From DAIQNV01 sp038748775 (lineage in GTDB: Bacteria; Planctomycetota; Phycisphaerae; Phycisphaerales; UBA1924): a stretch of 64,000 nt of DNA. Made by a program: the position numbers and the translations under genes. How positions within the stretch are numbered: the stretch's first letter is position 1; the number at the start of each line of letters is the position of its first letter. The notes under the pieces were generated by a model. That model was not told the DNA's origin. It was given only the letters and a program-made list of their open reading frames with translations, and did no database searches. This document shows positions 46,308-57,805 of this stretch, one piece after another. The stretch is from contig JBCDIT010000003.1 in assembly GCA_038748775.1 (NCBI GenBank), forward strand, positions 186,001-250,000, written 5' to 3'.

Positions 46308-46329
46308 CCGCCCGGCGCGAGCCGGGCGG
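46308..46329 (-). promoter_or_regulatory. Nine-bp hairpin upstream of tRNA-Thr
   Basis: CCGCCCGGC (46308-46316) and GCCGGGCGG (46321-46329) are a perfect 9-bp stem. Read on the plus strand the loop is GCGA, a GNRA tetraloop; on the minus strand it is followed by TTGTCCTGTC. It may be an rRNA/tRNA-type leader element or a weak terminator. Confidence 0.35.
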
Positions 46330-46529
46330 GCCCCGATGGTAGTCCAGCACCGATCCGGGTCAACCAATCCCACACCGAGATCGCGCCCGATCACCCCGCC
46401 CAGCCGAAGCGATCCGTACACGAGATACCGCACGACCTTGGCCAGCTTTCCTGCCCTTTCTAGGGGACCACTCGGGTTGGTCAACCCACCCACGCGCGGT
46501 ACCCTGCCCCTTCCCCGGAGGTCTCCGTC

Positions 46530-48890
46530 ATGAAAAATGTTTGTTCTACGTTCGGAATTGTCGCCGCGGTAGCCCTCGCCGGCACCGCGAAAGCGACCTG
46601 GTCGATCGTCTTGACGCGGCCCGCCACCGGCGAGGTCGCCCTCGGATCGGCCACCTGCCTCACCAACATCGACCTCCGAGCCGAGACCCCGATCCTTCTC
46701 ACGGGGCTTGGCGGAGGCACCGCCCAGGCTCTGCTCGAGCCCACCGGAGCCACGAGGGCCCTCATCCAAGAACTTCTTTTCACCGCAACCGATCCCGACA
46801 CCATCATCGATGAACTCGACGGCATCGACGGCGGTCATCAGCGCCGCCAATACGGGATCGCGGACGTCCGTGGTCGCTCGACCACGTTCAGCGGCACGCT
46901 CGCCAACGAATGGAAGGGCGGCGTCACCGGCGAGATCGAAGGCGTCGTCTACGCCATCCAGGGCAACATCTTGACAGGCGAACCCGTCGTCACCGCCGCC
47001 GAAGACGCGATTGTCGCCGCGATCACCGCCGATGCCGACCTCGCCGAAGCGATGATGGTCGGTATGGAAGCCGCCCGCCTGCTCGGCGGCGACGGTCGGT
47101 GCTCGTGCGACCAGGGCCCCACCGACTGCGGATCGCCGACCGTGCCCTTCGACGTCGACACAACGAAGACCGCTGACGTCGGGTACATGCTGCTTGCCCG
47201 CCCGGGCGACGTCGACGTCTCGATCCGCCGCTGGAACATCGAAGACGACAGCCGCGCGATCGCGTTCAACGACATCGACAAGGACGGACGTGCCGACGTC
47301 GTCGTGGCCCAGCGCCAGCTCCGCAACGTCTACGTCTTCGAGAACACCACGCCCCTGGGCCTCGCACCGGGCCAGGGGTTCGCCGATCTCACCGAGCGCG
47401 ACCTGCTCGCCGGCACCGCCCGATACAACGCGGTCGTCCTCGAAGATATAAACTCAGACAACGAACTCGACATCATCGCCTTCGGCAACAACGAAAGCGC
47501 CGACGTCTTCTTTGGCCAGGGCGACTTCGCATTCGCCCCCGTTGAATCGCAGGCCGTTATCGACGATGTCTTTGATGCCGAGAGCTTCGACTTCGTCCCG
47601 GGCCGCACCGGCTCCGAGATCTTCGCCGTCGGTCGCGCCTCGCAGGTCGCGGCCCTCTACGCCACCGACGGCGGAACACTCAGCGTCATCGGCGAAGTCC
47701 TGAATCTCCCGGGCCAGGCCCGCAACGCGGCGATCGGCGCCGCGCCCGATCCGGTCATCGGCATCGCTCTCGAAAGCACCGACCAACTCGCGGTCGTCGA
47801 AGCGGGCGAAGGCGGGCTCAACGTCATCGCAACGATCGACACCACCGACCGGCCCCGGGGCATCGCGGCCGGCGACTTCAATAACGACGACCTCACCGAT
47901 TTCGCGATCGTCGGCTTTAACTCCGGTATCGTCGAGATCTTCACGCGCGTCCCCGGCGCATCGCCGGCCGAGTTCACACTCCAGACGGTCGAAACCGAGG
48001 CTCGCGCGCCTGAGATGATCGCCCTGGATATCGACGACGACGGAGACACCGACCTCGGCGTGAGCCGCGACGACGGCACCGCGCGTGACCTGCAGATCCT
48101 GCTCAACGACGGCGCCGGTGGCTTCACCATCGCCGGCCCACGCGCCGCGACGCAAAACGCCCCGAGGCTCTTCGCGGCCGACATCACCGGCGACGGCCTG
48201 CAAGACGTCATCGGCGCCGGCGACGGAGGCGTCACCGTCGCGACGAACCGTGGACAAGGCCCCTCGATCGAAGGCGGCCTCGCCGGCGGCGACTACTTCC
48301 TCGAGCTCAACGTCGCGTTCGCCAGCACGCTCGACCCCGACCCGGTCATCACGCTCCGCGATGAATACAACGCGTGGCGCGACGCCCTCGCCGGCACGCC
48401 GGACGCCGTCCGCTCGCAGGCCGAGCCCCGCCCCTCGATCGTCGACGTCGACGACAACACGTTCACGCTCGACGTGCTCGCGCTCGACGTGGACAGCAAC
48501 GTCGCAACGATCAACCCGAGCGACGTCAGCGTGACGATCGACGCCGCGTTCCCGCAGGTTGCCGAGATGATCGACGCTCAGCCCATCGACGGGGGCGTCC
48601 GACTCACGCTCGCCACAACCGGAGCCCTCGGGACCGCGCCACTCAACGTGCAACTTGCATCGATCGATGCCCCGAGCGCCCAGAGAAGCGTGATCCTGCT
48701 GCCCCGCCCGCTCGCCCGCATCGGCGCGAACATCGCTGATCTCTCGACCGATGGCCTCACCGACCTTACCGACCTCGACGCGTTCATCGTCGCGTTCCTG
48801 GCGGGCGAAAGCCTCGCCGACCTTACCGGTGACGGCATGGTCGACATGATGGACATCGACGCGTTCGTTGCCGCGTTTACGAATAACTAA
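46530..48890 (+). CDS. Secreted DUF1028 / FG-GAP repeat protein with C-terminal dockerin
   Basis: A 786-residue exported protein. The signal peptide (about residues 1-22, ending GTAKAT) leads directly into a DUF1028 domain (about 23-205) recognisable from TWSIVLTRPATGEVALGSAT and the NILTGEPVVTAAEDAI region. From about 230 to 600 there are FG-GAP/VCBS-like units with calcium-loop-like cores (FNDIDKDGRADVVVA, LEDINSDNELDIIAFG, AGDFNNDDLTDFAIV, ALDIDDDGDTDLGVS, AADITGDGLQDVIGA), giving a beta-propeller. Two dockerin-like repeats close it (about 744-783, DLTDLDAFIVAFLAGES and DMMDIDAFVAAF), here without the Gly-Cys tail. CGGAGGT precedes the ATG. Confidence 0.85.
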   Translation: MKNVCSTFGIVAAVALAGTAKATWSIVLTRPATGEVALGSATCLTNIDLRAETPILLTGLGGGTAQALLEPTGATRALIQELLFTATDPDTIIDELDGIDGGHQRRQYGIADVRGRSTTFSGTLANEWKGGVTGEIEGVVYAIQGNILTGEPVVTAAEDAIVAAITADADLAEAMMVGMEAARLLGGDGRCSCDQGPTDCGSPTVPFDVDTTKTADVGYMLLARPGDVDVSIRRWNIEDDSRAIAFNDIDKDGRADVVVAQRQLRNVYVFENTTPLGLAPGQGFADLTERDLLAGTARYNAVVLEDINSDNELDIIAFGNNESADVFFGQGDFAFAPVESQAVIDDVFDAESFDFVPGRTGSEIFAVGRASQVAALYATDGGTLSVIGEVLNLPGQARNAAIGAAPDPVIGIALESTDQLAVVEAGEGGLNVIATIDTTDRPRGIAAGDFNNDDLTDFAIVGFNSGIVEIFTRVPGASPAEFTLQTVETEARAPEMIALDIDDDGDTDLGVSRDDGTARDLQILLNDGAGGFTIAGPRAATQNAPRLFAADITGDGLQDVIGAGDGGVTVATNRGQGPSIEGGLAGGDYFLELNVAFASTLDPDPVITLRDEYNAWRDALAGTPDAVRSQAEPRPSIVDVDDNTFTLDVLALDVDSNVATINPSDVSVTIDAAFPQVAEMIDAQPIDGGVRLTLATTGALGTAPLNVQLASIDAPSAQRSVILLPRPLARIGANIADLSTDGLTDLTDLDAFIVAFLAGESLADLTGDGMVDMMDIDAFVAAFTNN

Positions 48891-50578
48891 TCTGGCCGCT
48901 CCTACAACAGAACGAGCAACCGACCGAAGCGCGTTATCGTAGTCCAGTGGTATTGCTGTGCGCACTCGCGCGACGGAGCACGTCATGCTGATCCCCCACC
49001 TCGCGTTCGCTGTCGCTGTCATGATCCAGCCCGACAGCGATGTGCCGAACTTCCAGATCTGCTTCGACGATGACTTCGATCTCGACCGCGAGATCGCGTG
49101 GCGACGCGTCGAGATGGACCGTTGGATGTTCGAACCGATCTTCCTCGATGACGATGACACCAAGCCCGCCGCCGTGCTCGTCTGGCGGACGCGCGACCGC
49201 GACGCCAGCTTTACCGGTCTGGGTGGGCACGACTACACGGCGATGCTCTACCTGTTCGACGATCGGGCCAAGGGCCTTCCCGTCGAACACTTCGCCGAGA
49301 TCGACGCGTGGCCCGAACTTCCCGTCACCGTCGCTTGGACAGAAGATGCCCAGTGGGCACACGACATCCTCCCGCTCGTCTTTGTCATGGGCCTGCACAA
49401 CCTTGAGGACTACACCGACATTCCGAGCGGGTTCTACATGCTGCCGGGCGCGACACCGCAAGCCCCGGACATCGGCACCTTCCCAATCACCGGAGATCCG
49501 ATCCTGAACGCCAACCAAGGTGACCACAAGGCCGCACTGCGAACACTGGATCAGTTCATGACCCTGCTCAACGTCCGAGGCGGGAAGCCCGACGTCGGCT
49601 CGTTTGGAGACCGTCGCCTCGATGCGGTCCGCGCCGAGTTCCACGAGATCTTCCCGCCGCGGGACTGGACGCTCGAAGAACGTACAGCCCCAGTAGACAA
49701 TGAGTGCACCTGCCGATACGGACAAAGGTTCGAATCACTCGAAACCCTCGCGTATTTCGACGGTTCTCTCGACGACTCGGTCGACGCGGCTGCAAGGGCA
49801 CGCATTCTCGCCGAGTACGCCAAACCGAGAACACGGACCGACCTCCGTATTTCACAGTTCAACCACACTGTGCCGGCCGATCAACCCTGCCCCGACGCCG
49901 CGACGGTCGAAGATCTCAAAGCCGAACGAGCACACCAAGCGTCACTGAACGACCAAACCGATCCGGAGCCGAAACCACGCCCGATCCCCGAGGGAGGCAC
50001 AGGCTCACATGGTTTCGGGGCCTGGCGGTTCTCGCCCATTTCCGCCCCAGATAAGACGATCGTTGCGTTCCTGGCCGAACTCGACCCAACTTCCGCCACA
50101 GGCGACAACATTACTATGGTCTACATCGGCCGGGACGCAGCCGGACAAACCTGGACCCACGCGGCGTGGCCCGCAAACGCCGACCGGAACCGAGCCGCCG
50201 CGTGGCTCAAGGCCAAGCATGGCCAAGACTGCCTGCGCTACCGCGACCGCTGGACCCTCGGGAAGTTTCAATCGACCAACCTCGAACCGATCGCCCCAAC
50301 CCCGATGGTGCATTCGTTTTTCGCATCTGATCCAAGTCTCGACGAACTCACCGACCGCGTCGCGGACCCAACTCGCATGCGTGAACTCGCCCGGTCAGGC
50401 CATCCGATGGCCCCTGGCTTCGAGCACCTCACTTCCGGGGTGATCCCGATCGGCGGCTACTTGGGCCTCCGACTCGAAGACGAATCCTGGGCGCGAATGT
50501 TCGGCCAGGGCTCGACGGCGCAAACGCCACTCACGATTGACACGTTCGCAAATTACATGCGATGGGTGCTCACACCCG

Positions 50579-52069
<1,491 letters not shown>

Positions 52070-52270
52070 CTTGAGTCTTCTCCACGAGTGGGCACGACCG
52101 GTAAATACCCGGGGAACCGGTCCCAACAATCCATCGTAAACCAACCCGAATCCGTGCGGGATGCGGGCCCGCCGGCGTGAGCCAGCGACGTCCTTTGCGT
52201 TGAACCGAGTGACACCCCGCCTCCGGCCCGCCAGAGCCGACAGCATGTCCCCAGGAAGAGAGCGCCCGAA

Positions 52271-53512
52271 GTGACCGATACCCGACTCTGCGCGACCATC
52301 GCGGCCCTCGCCACGAGCCCCGCGATCGCCCAGTCGATCGCCATCCCCTTTACCGACAACTTCGAAAGCGGCTCGCTCTCCAGCGACCGATGGACCGCCG
52401 TCCTCGGTGTCGTCGTCAACGGGCTCGGGGTCAACGAACCCTCCCCGTCGCTCGCGCTCAATGTCGACGCCTTCGACTCAGTCAAAACCCGCCCCATCGC
52501 CGCGAACATCCTGGGTACCCTCGGCCCGGTCATGACCGTGTCGTTCTGGGTCCAGCATCGCGGCGTCGAGACCGGCGAGACCCTGATCGTCGAGTACCTC
52601 AACCTCGACGGAGATTTCGCGACGCTCGCCGAGATCGAGTCCGACGGCGTCGACGGCGAAGCCTTCGAGTTTGTCCAGTTCAATCTCCCCATCGATGGGT
52701 ACCGCTCCGACCTTGAAATCCGGTTCGTCTCGGGCGGGAACCAGGGCAACGACGACTGGTTCATCGACAACGTCCGCGTCGGCGCCTTCGCCGGCAACAA
52801 CCCGCCCTTCACCGACGACTTCGAAGACGGGTTCGACCAACTCTCCGAATGGGCGACCGTGTTCAACGCCGACACCCCCGCAGAGTTCGATCCCAACCCC
52901 CCCAGCGGAACGACCACCGCCAGGCTCAACCGAGACGACCGCATCGAAACGGTCCCGTTCTTCCTGGGCGTTGAACCCGCCGCCAGCCAGCAGCTTTACG
53001 TCCGATTTTGGTACCGCGCCGAGGGCGTCGAGCCGGGCGAATCGCTCCGCGTCGAATACAACGCCCCAGACCCCGACAACCCGGGCGTCTTCGCCTACAA
53101 GCTCTTCGAAGAAATCGTCGCGACCGACTTCTCGCCGGCATGCTTCAACCTCAAGCAGTTCGCGATCCCGATGAGCGATTACTCCGACGAGTTCAGCCTG
53201 CGTTTCACCTCCGTCGCCGATGAATTCGACGACGCGTGGCTACTGGACGACGTCACGATCTCGAGCTCCGTCTTTGACTTCGATCCCGACACCCCGGAGA
53301 TCGACCTCGACCCGAACTGCGCCATCGCCGACCTCGCAGGCCAGTGCGGAATCACCGACCTCGACGACGTCGATGCCTTCATCGTCGCCTTCCTCGCCGG
53401 CGAACCCGCCGCCGACACCGTGCCCCCGTTCGGGATCGTCGACCTCGACGACCTCGACTCGTTCATCGGCGCTTTCCTCAACGGATGCACCACCCCCTAC
53501 GGCGAGCCCTGA
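52271..53512 (+). CDS. Secreted protein with C-terminal GC-type dockerin
   Basis: A 413-residue exported protein starting at a GTG. The signal peptide is short (residues 1-21, ending TSPAIAQS). Two related beta-sandwich modules follow, each opening with FTDNFESG or FTDDFEDG and including a W-F-D or D-W-F-I-D-N-V-R-V ending (about 25-185 and 190-340), the layout of a concanavalin/lectin-like jellyroll. The C-terminus has two dockerin-like repeats (DLDDVDAFIVAFLAGEP, DLDDLDSFIGAFLNGC) with the Gly-Cys signature close to the end. It is divergent from the AAA+ ATPase gene. Confidence 0.8.
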   Translation: MTDTRLCATIAALATSPAIAQSIAIPFTDNFESGSLSSDRWTAVLGVVVNGLGVNEPSPSLALNVDAFDSVKTRPIAANILGTLGPVMTVSFWVQHRGVETGETLIVEYLNLDGDFATLAEIESDGVDGEAFEFVQFNLPIDGYRSDLEIRFVSGGNQGNDDWFIDNVRVGAFAGNNPPFTDDFEDGFDQLSEWATVFNADTPAEFDPNPPSGTTTARLNRDDRIETVPFFLGVEPAASQQLYVRFWYRAEGVEPGESLRVEYNAPDPDNPGVFAYKLFEEIVATDFSPACFNLKQFAIPMSDYSDEFSLRFTSVADEFDDAWLLDDVTISSSVFDFDPDTPEIDLDPNCAIADLAGQCGITDLDDVDAFIVAFLAGEPAADTVPPFGIVDLDDLDSFIGAFLNGCTTPYGEP

Positions 53513-53551
53513 TCGCCGAAAGTCGGCAACCGGCGCGGCTACCGTTGCGCG

Positions 53552-54505
53552 ATGTCCGCGTCACACGCCGCCGATCCAACCCAAGGGCAAGCCCTCTCCG
53601 TTGCCGCGAAGACCGCGGCGCTCGCGTCGGATATCAAGCTCGCCCACTCGGTCTTCGCGCTGCCCTTCGCCCTGATCGGTGCGCTCCTCGCGGCCGATGA
53701 CGCCCAAGTCCCCATCCGCACGCTGCTGGGCCAGCTCACGCTCATCGTTGTCTGCATGGTCGCGGCCCGCACGTGGGCGATGGTCGTCAACCGCATGGCC
53801 GACCGGCGCTTCGACGCCCGGAACGCCCGCACAGCCGGCCGCGCCTTCGCATCGGGCAAGCTCGATCCGAAGGATGGCTGGATCGCTCTCGCTGTCAGCG
53901 CCTTCGTCTTCCTCATGGGCACCGCCGGGTTCTGGGTGCTCTTCGGAAACCCATGGCCGCTCGCCGCCGCCCCCGCGCTGCTCGCGTGGCTCGCGTTCTA
54001 CTCGTTCACCAAACGCTTCACCGCCGCCTGCCATCTGGTCTTGGGTGTCGCCCTTGCGCTCAGCCCCATCGCGTCCGCGATCGCAGTCTCCGGGCTCGAC
54101 GCGGTGTCGACCCAGCCCAACGCCGCGGCCCTCTGGGCGCTCTTCGGTATGATCACGTTCTGGGTCGCCGGCTTCGACGTCATCTACGCCCTCGCCGACC
54201 GAGACTTTGACCGCGAGAACCGCCTCCGCTCACTCCCCGCAGCTCTTGGCTGGAACGGCGCCGCGTTCGCCAGCCTCGCGATGCACTTCGCCGCCGCCGG
54301 AGCACTGATCACGTCGGCAGCGCTCAGCCCGACCCTGGGCATCGCCTTCGCAATCGCCACCGGGATCACGGTCGCGTTGCTTATCACCGAGCATGCCGTG
54401 CTCGCCCTTCGCCGCGAACGCGGTCTCAACACCGCCTTTTTCACGCTCAACGGACTTGTCGCGATCGCCCTCGGGGTCGCCGGCGTCATCGATCTCGTAA
54501 TTTGA
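53552..54505 (+). CDS. UbiA-family prenyltransferase (menaquinone-type)
   Basis: A 317-residue polytopic enzyme that attaches a polyprenyl chain to an aromatic acceptor in quinone synthesis. The two Asp-rich motifs are intact: N80-x3-D84-x3-D88 in NRMADRRFDARN and YALADRDFDREN (about 213-224). It is typical in length and has 7-9 hydrophobic segments. The sequence resembles MqnP of the futalosine menaquinone pathway as well as 4-hydroxybenzoate polyprenyltransferase; the choice between acceptors is inference. It begins 39 bases after the upstream stop. Confidence 0.85.
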   Translation: MSASHAADPTQGQALSVAAKTAALASDIKLAHSVFALPFALIGALLAADDAQVPIRTLLGQLTLIVVCMVAARTWAMVVNRMADRRFDARNARTAGRAFASGKLDPKDGWIALAVSAFVFLMGTAGFWVLFGNPWPLAAAPALLAWLAFYSFTKRFTAACHLVLGVALALSPIASAIAVSGLDAVSTQPNAAALWALFGMITFWVAGFDVIYALADRDFDRENRLRSLPAALGWNGAAFASLAMHFAAAGALITSAALSPTLGIAFAIATGITVALLITEHAVLALRRERGLNTAFFTLNGLVAIALGVAGVIDLVI

Positions 54506-54623
54506 GCGTTTCCCCTAAATCAGACCAACTCATAGAATTTCCCACCTCGAGCGGCCCCGGGTCTGACGCTGCCGTGTATGATCCATACGGAAAGAGGGGT
54601 GGATTCCTCATTGCCCCCGGAAC

Positions 54624-54662
54624 GGCGGCGAGTGTGCTTCGGTGCCTCGCCGCCTTCTCTTT
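54624..54662 (+). terminator. Intrinsic terminator with a UUCG tetraloop
   Basis: GGCGGCGAG (54624-54632) and CTCGCCGCC (54646-54654) form a perfect 9-bp stem. Inside it GTGC and GTGC pair around a C(UUCG)G tetraloop, and the stem is followed by TTCTCTTTG. It lies about 120 bases after the prenyltransferase stop and before the regulator gene. Confidence 0.75.
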
Positions 54663-54790
54663 GCGCCACTTCCGAGAACCCACAGGCCGCTTCAACAACT
54701 CAGACGCCAATATCGCGCCCGAGCCAATCATTGATTTCAGTAATTCCTGAAAGAAACAATGGACTCGATCGCAGGGTTTGCGATAATGAA

Positions 54791-55378
54791 ATGATGGCGG
54801 TCAAGCCTTCCAACTTCGGATCTGAGGCTGAAGATCGCTTTGTCGAGGCCTGGGGCCGCATGGGCTCGGTCTGGGGCATCAGCCGGACCATGGCCGAGGT
54901 CCACGCCTTGCTCTACATCACCGGCGCCCCCCACTGCACCGACGACGTCATGTCCCGCCTTGAGATTTCGAGGGGCAACGCCAGCATGTCGCTCAGGGCC
55001 TTGCTCGATTGGGGCGTCATCGCCCGCATCCACCGCCGCGGCGACCGCAAGGAGTACTACCAGGCCGAGCAGGACGTCTGGGCGATCTTTCGCGCCATTG
55101 TCCGGGAGCGCATGAAGCGCGAGGTCGATCCGTTGCTGGTCAACCTGCACGAGATCCGTGATCACACCCGGTCGGGCGATTCGGCCCCCGAGATCGACAC
55201 GCGACTCGACGAGATGATCGGTTTCCTCGAAACCGGGACCAGGCTCGCCGAGCAGTTCACCGGCCCGCGTGGCCCGGGCCTGCGGCTCGCTGCGACGCTG
55301 CTCAGCAAGACGCCACTCGGGAAGGGCAAGCCCGGCCCCTCAGAAGCGACGACCGACGAACGGAGCGACGCGATATGA
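54791..55378 (+). CDS. GbsR/MarR-type transcriptional regulator
   Basis: A 195-residue winged-helix regulator of the GbsR branch of the MarR family. ISRTMAEVHALLYITGAPHCTDDVMSRLEISRGNASMSLRAL covers the DNA-binding helices (about residues 27-70), and WGVIARIHRRGDRKEYYQAE forms the wing. The C-terminal region is a probable ligand/dimer domain. A GATAAT -10-like sequence is only three bases before the ATG, so a short-leader or leaderless transcript is possible. Its stop overlaps the next gene by four bases (ATGA), which may identify its regulated partner. Confidence 0.85.
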   Translation: MMAVKPSNFGSEAEDRFVEAWGRMGSVWGISRTMAEVHALLYITGAPHCTDDVMSRLEISRGNASMSLRALLDWGVIARIHRRGDRKEYYQAEQDVWAIFRAIVRERMKREVDPLLVNLHEIRDHTRSGDSAPEIDTRLDEMIGFLETGTRLAEQFTGPRGPGLRLAATLLSKTPLGKGKPGPSEATTDERSDAI

Positions 55379-55842
55379 CCAGAGTGTTGCCCGATCGCCT
55401 CCACCAGAGCCGCCCTGGCCGTCTCCCGCGTCGCTTGGCGGTGCGCACCGTTGACGCCGACTCGCCAGCACTCGATTCGATCGTGATCCGGTTCGAGTTG
55501 GGCCGGCGCGCCCTCCGCCGCGTCGACCACACGATCGCCGCGAAAGCCGCCCGCCCGCCCGAGCTCCGATTCGAGTTCCGACGCACCGATCGCGGATGGT
55601 CGGCGGATGCCGTGCTCTTTGACGATGCCTCCGGAGTTCGTCGAACGGTCGACCGCGCGTCGGACGCGAAATGGTCGCTCGATACCGCGTCCGACCTATG
55701 GCACGTCGAACTCCCGATGCTCCGAGCCACAATCGAGCTCACCGAAGCCGCGGCCAGGGTGCTCTACGCGGCGACGCCGCTCCCCAACGCACTGGGCCTG
55801 CAGGGCGGTCGGTACGAAGTCGTCGATCTCGAAACTCGGTAG
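55375..55842 (+). CDS. Unknown protein translationally coupled to the GbsR-type regulator
   Basis: A 155-residue protein whose ATG overlaps the regulator stop codon (ATGA). It has no obvious signal peptide or hydrophobic segment, is rich in Arg and Ala, and reads like an alpha/beta domain (SIVIRFELGRRALRRVDHTI ... LRFEFRRTDRGWSADAVLFD ... LWHVELPMLRATIELTEAA). No family was recognised. The tight overlap suggests it acts with, or is controlled by, the regulator. Confidence 0.6.
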   Translation: MTRVLPDRLHQSRPGRLPRRLAVRTVDADSPALDSIVIRFELGRRALRRVDHTIAAKAARPPELRFEFRRTDRGWSADAVLFDDASGVRRTVDRASDAKWSLDTASDLWHVELPMLRATIELTEAAARVLYAATPLPNALGLQGGRYEVVDLETR

Positions 55843-55887
55843 TCCCAGCAGCGCTGATTTTACGACCAACGCCGTTCGCCGCGGCGA

Positions 55888-56736
55888 TCAGCTCCGGCGG
55901 AGCAGGACCCAACCGACCACAGCCGCGAGCAGCATGAACACGAATCCGCCGCCGGCGATCCCGTAGACGACGGTCATGTTGACCGCGTCGATCAACGTCG
56001 GCGCCGCGCCGAAGAGGGCGAGGATCATGACCGTCGCCGCGGTGAGCAGGACCAGGATCATGCCCAGGGCAAGGCCGCCGACCAGGCCCGAGCCCGGCCC
56101 GTCGTACACCTCGGCGACCATCATCCCGGCGGCCGCCGGCTGAGCCGGGGTCAGCTCGGCTTCTTCGCCGGTCGATTCAAACAGATCGCCGCCGGCGTCA
56201 ACGCCGCTCGCCCCCATCTCGCCCGATGCCATCGCACCCGAGGCGTAACCGCTCTGGCCGGCGCCCGAGCCGTAGACGTCTTCGAGCAAGTCCGAGCCCA
56301 CCGAGGTGTCGTCGGCCTCGAGCGCGACCCCGCTCAGGCCCGAGCCGGACGCGGCCGCGTCCATGTCAAACTCGGGCGCCGCGACGCCGCCGGAGACCTG
56401 GGTCGCGGCCGACGGGTCAGCCTCGTCGCCCACTTCCGGGTCGAAGATGCTGATGCCGGTGGCTTCCATCGGGTTCTCGGCACCGAAGACCGACCCGCTG
56501 CCCGAGCTGCTCAGACCGATGGTCTCGAGCTCGCCCGATTCGGCCAATGGAATCATGTCGTCGCCCGCCTCGTCGTCCGACCCGGCGAGCAAGTCGACCT
56601 GTTCGACCTTCAGCATGATCTGATCGCGGTCACGGAATTCCTGAAGCTGACCGCTCTCGGTCAGGCCTTTGACCTCGTCCTCGCTCATACCAAGCCGATC
56701 AGCGGCTTCCGGGAGCGTGTAGAACATCTTCGCCAT
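55888..56736 (-). CDS. Membrane-tethered helix-turn-helix protein
   Basis: A 282-residue protein. The N-terminal 48 residues (MAKMFYTLPEAADRLGMSED, then EVKGLTESGQLQEFRDRDQIMLKVEQVDLL) are a MerR/excisionase-type helix-turn-helix. A long Ser/Gly/Asp-rich low-complexity linker follows (about 50-200). The C-terminus has two hydrophobic segments (about 214-240 and 250-278) ending LLRRS. The protein is therefore probably anchored in the membrane with a DNA-binding-like head in the cytoplasm. Start at 56736 with GGAGACC upstream. Target and signal are unknown; the HTH may instead contact protein. Confidence 0.7.
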   Translation of the reverse strand: MAKMFYTLPEAADRLGMSEDEVKGLTESGQLQEFRDRDQIMLKVEQVDLLAGSDDEAGDDMIPLAESGELETIGLSSSGSGSVFGAENPMEATGISIFDPEVGDEADPSAATQVSGGVAAPEFDMDAAASGSGLSGVALEADDTSVGSDLLEDVYGSGAGQSGYASGAMASGEMGASGVDAGGDLFESTGEEAELTPAQPAAAGMMVAEVYDGPGSGLVGGLALGMILVLLTAATVMILALFGAAPTLIDAVNMTVVYGIAGGGFVFMLLAAVVGWVLLRRS

Positions 56737-56775
56737 GACCGGTCTCCAAACCCTTATCGTATCCGAACACACCGC

Positions 56776-57759
56776 GTGGGTGGCTGCCCCGTCGGTCGAC
56801 CTACGGACCGTTCCGAGGTTCCGACCTTGACGGCCACCGGCTCTGGTGCGACGCCGGGCGGCCTTTCTCAAGGCGCCGGCCCCTCCGCGGTGGGCCAGAA
56901 TACTAGTTCGGCGCGCACGCGCCTGCCGGATCCCACTCTTCCGGCCTTGGTTGAACGTTTTGACCTCCCCCACCCCGACCTCCCGCCGGGCCTTGACGGG
57001 CTCTCCGTCCTCCACCTCACCGACACCCACGTCCGGTCCCACCCGGCCCCGGTGCGATCGCAAACCCAGCGCCGGCTCCCGAGGGTTCTCGCGAGAATCC
57101 AGGATCAAGCCCCTCCCGATCTCGCCGTCTTCACCGGCGACGCGATGGATCGGCCCGAAGACGAAGACGCCGCCCTGGCCGCGCTTGAGCAGCAACTCAG
57201 CGCCCTCCGCCCAAGGCTGGGCTGGTTCGGCGTCTTCGGGAACCACGACACACCGGGCTTCCAACGTCGAGCCAAGGAACTGACCGCGATCCGCTGGCTC
57301 TGCAACACCCACGAGGATCTCGACCGGGCACCCCTCCGGATTTTGGGCGTCTCCGAGCCCGAGGACGTCTTCGAAGCCGTGCTCGGGCTCCCGAGGGTCG
57401 AGCCCGGCGCAAGCCAACCGTTCACGCTCTGCCTGGCGCACTTCCCGCCCCAGGTCTACCCGATCGCCCGGTTCGGCTTACCGCTGCTCCTCGCAGGCCA
57501 CACCCACGGCGGGCAGATCCGCCCGAGCCCGAAGTCGGTCCCCCACACGTCGTCGGATCTCACGACCGACCTGGGCACCGGCCTGCTCCGGCTCGGGCGA
57601 ACGCTGTGCGCCATCTCGCGAGGCGTGGGCGAAACCGCGATCGATCTTCGGATCAACTGCCCGCCCCAGTTGCCTCTCTATACCCTTCGGCGTGGGCCGC
57701 TCCCGGGCGGGCCCGATCAAGACGACCCGCCCAGGCTCCGTCAGGTCATCCCCTGGTAA
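56776..57759 (+). CDS. Metallophosphoesterase
   Basis: A calcineurin-like metallophosphoesterase of up to 327 residues. The five conserved blocks are in order: LHLTDTHV (D-x-H, about residues 82-89), FTGDAMDRPED, FGNHD, LAHFP and LAGHTHGGQI. The start is uncertain: GTG at 56776 is an upper limit, with a TTG at 56827 or later also possible, since the first 60 residues look unstructured. The cluster of residues fits a dinuclear metal site cleaving phosphodiesters or phosphomonoesters, possibly in the YaeI/UDP-diacylglucosamine type group, but the substrate cannot be read. Confidence 0.8.
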   Translation: MGGCPVGRPTDRSEVPTLTATGSGATPGGLSQGAGPSAVGQNTSSARTRLPDPTLPALVERFDLPHPDLPPGLDGLSVLHLTDTHVRSHPAPVRSQTQRRLPRVLARIQDQAPPDLAVFTGDAMDRPEDEDAALAALEQQLSALRPRLGWFGVFGNHDTPGFQRRAKELTAIRWLCNTHEDLDRAPLRILGVSEPEDVFEAVLGLPRVEPGASQPFTLCLAHFPPQVYPIARFGLPLLLAGHTHGGQIRPSPKSVPHTSSDLTTDLGTGLLRLGRTLCAISRGVGETAIDLRINCPPQLPLYTLRRGPLPGGPDQDDPPRLRQVIPW

Positions 57760-57805
57760 ACACCTCTGAGAAACGTCCCGAGAAGCAGTTGATGAACAAC
57801 CCGCA

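Noticed and set aside
54502..54750. 82-codon frame after the prenyltransferase
   Set aside because: It spans the strong terminator hairpin at 54624-54662 and has no ribosome-binding site or domain.
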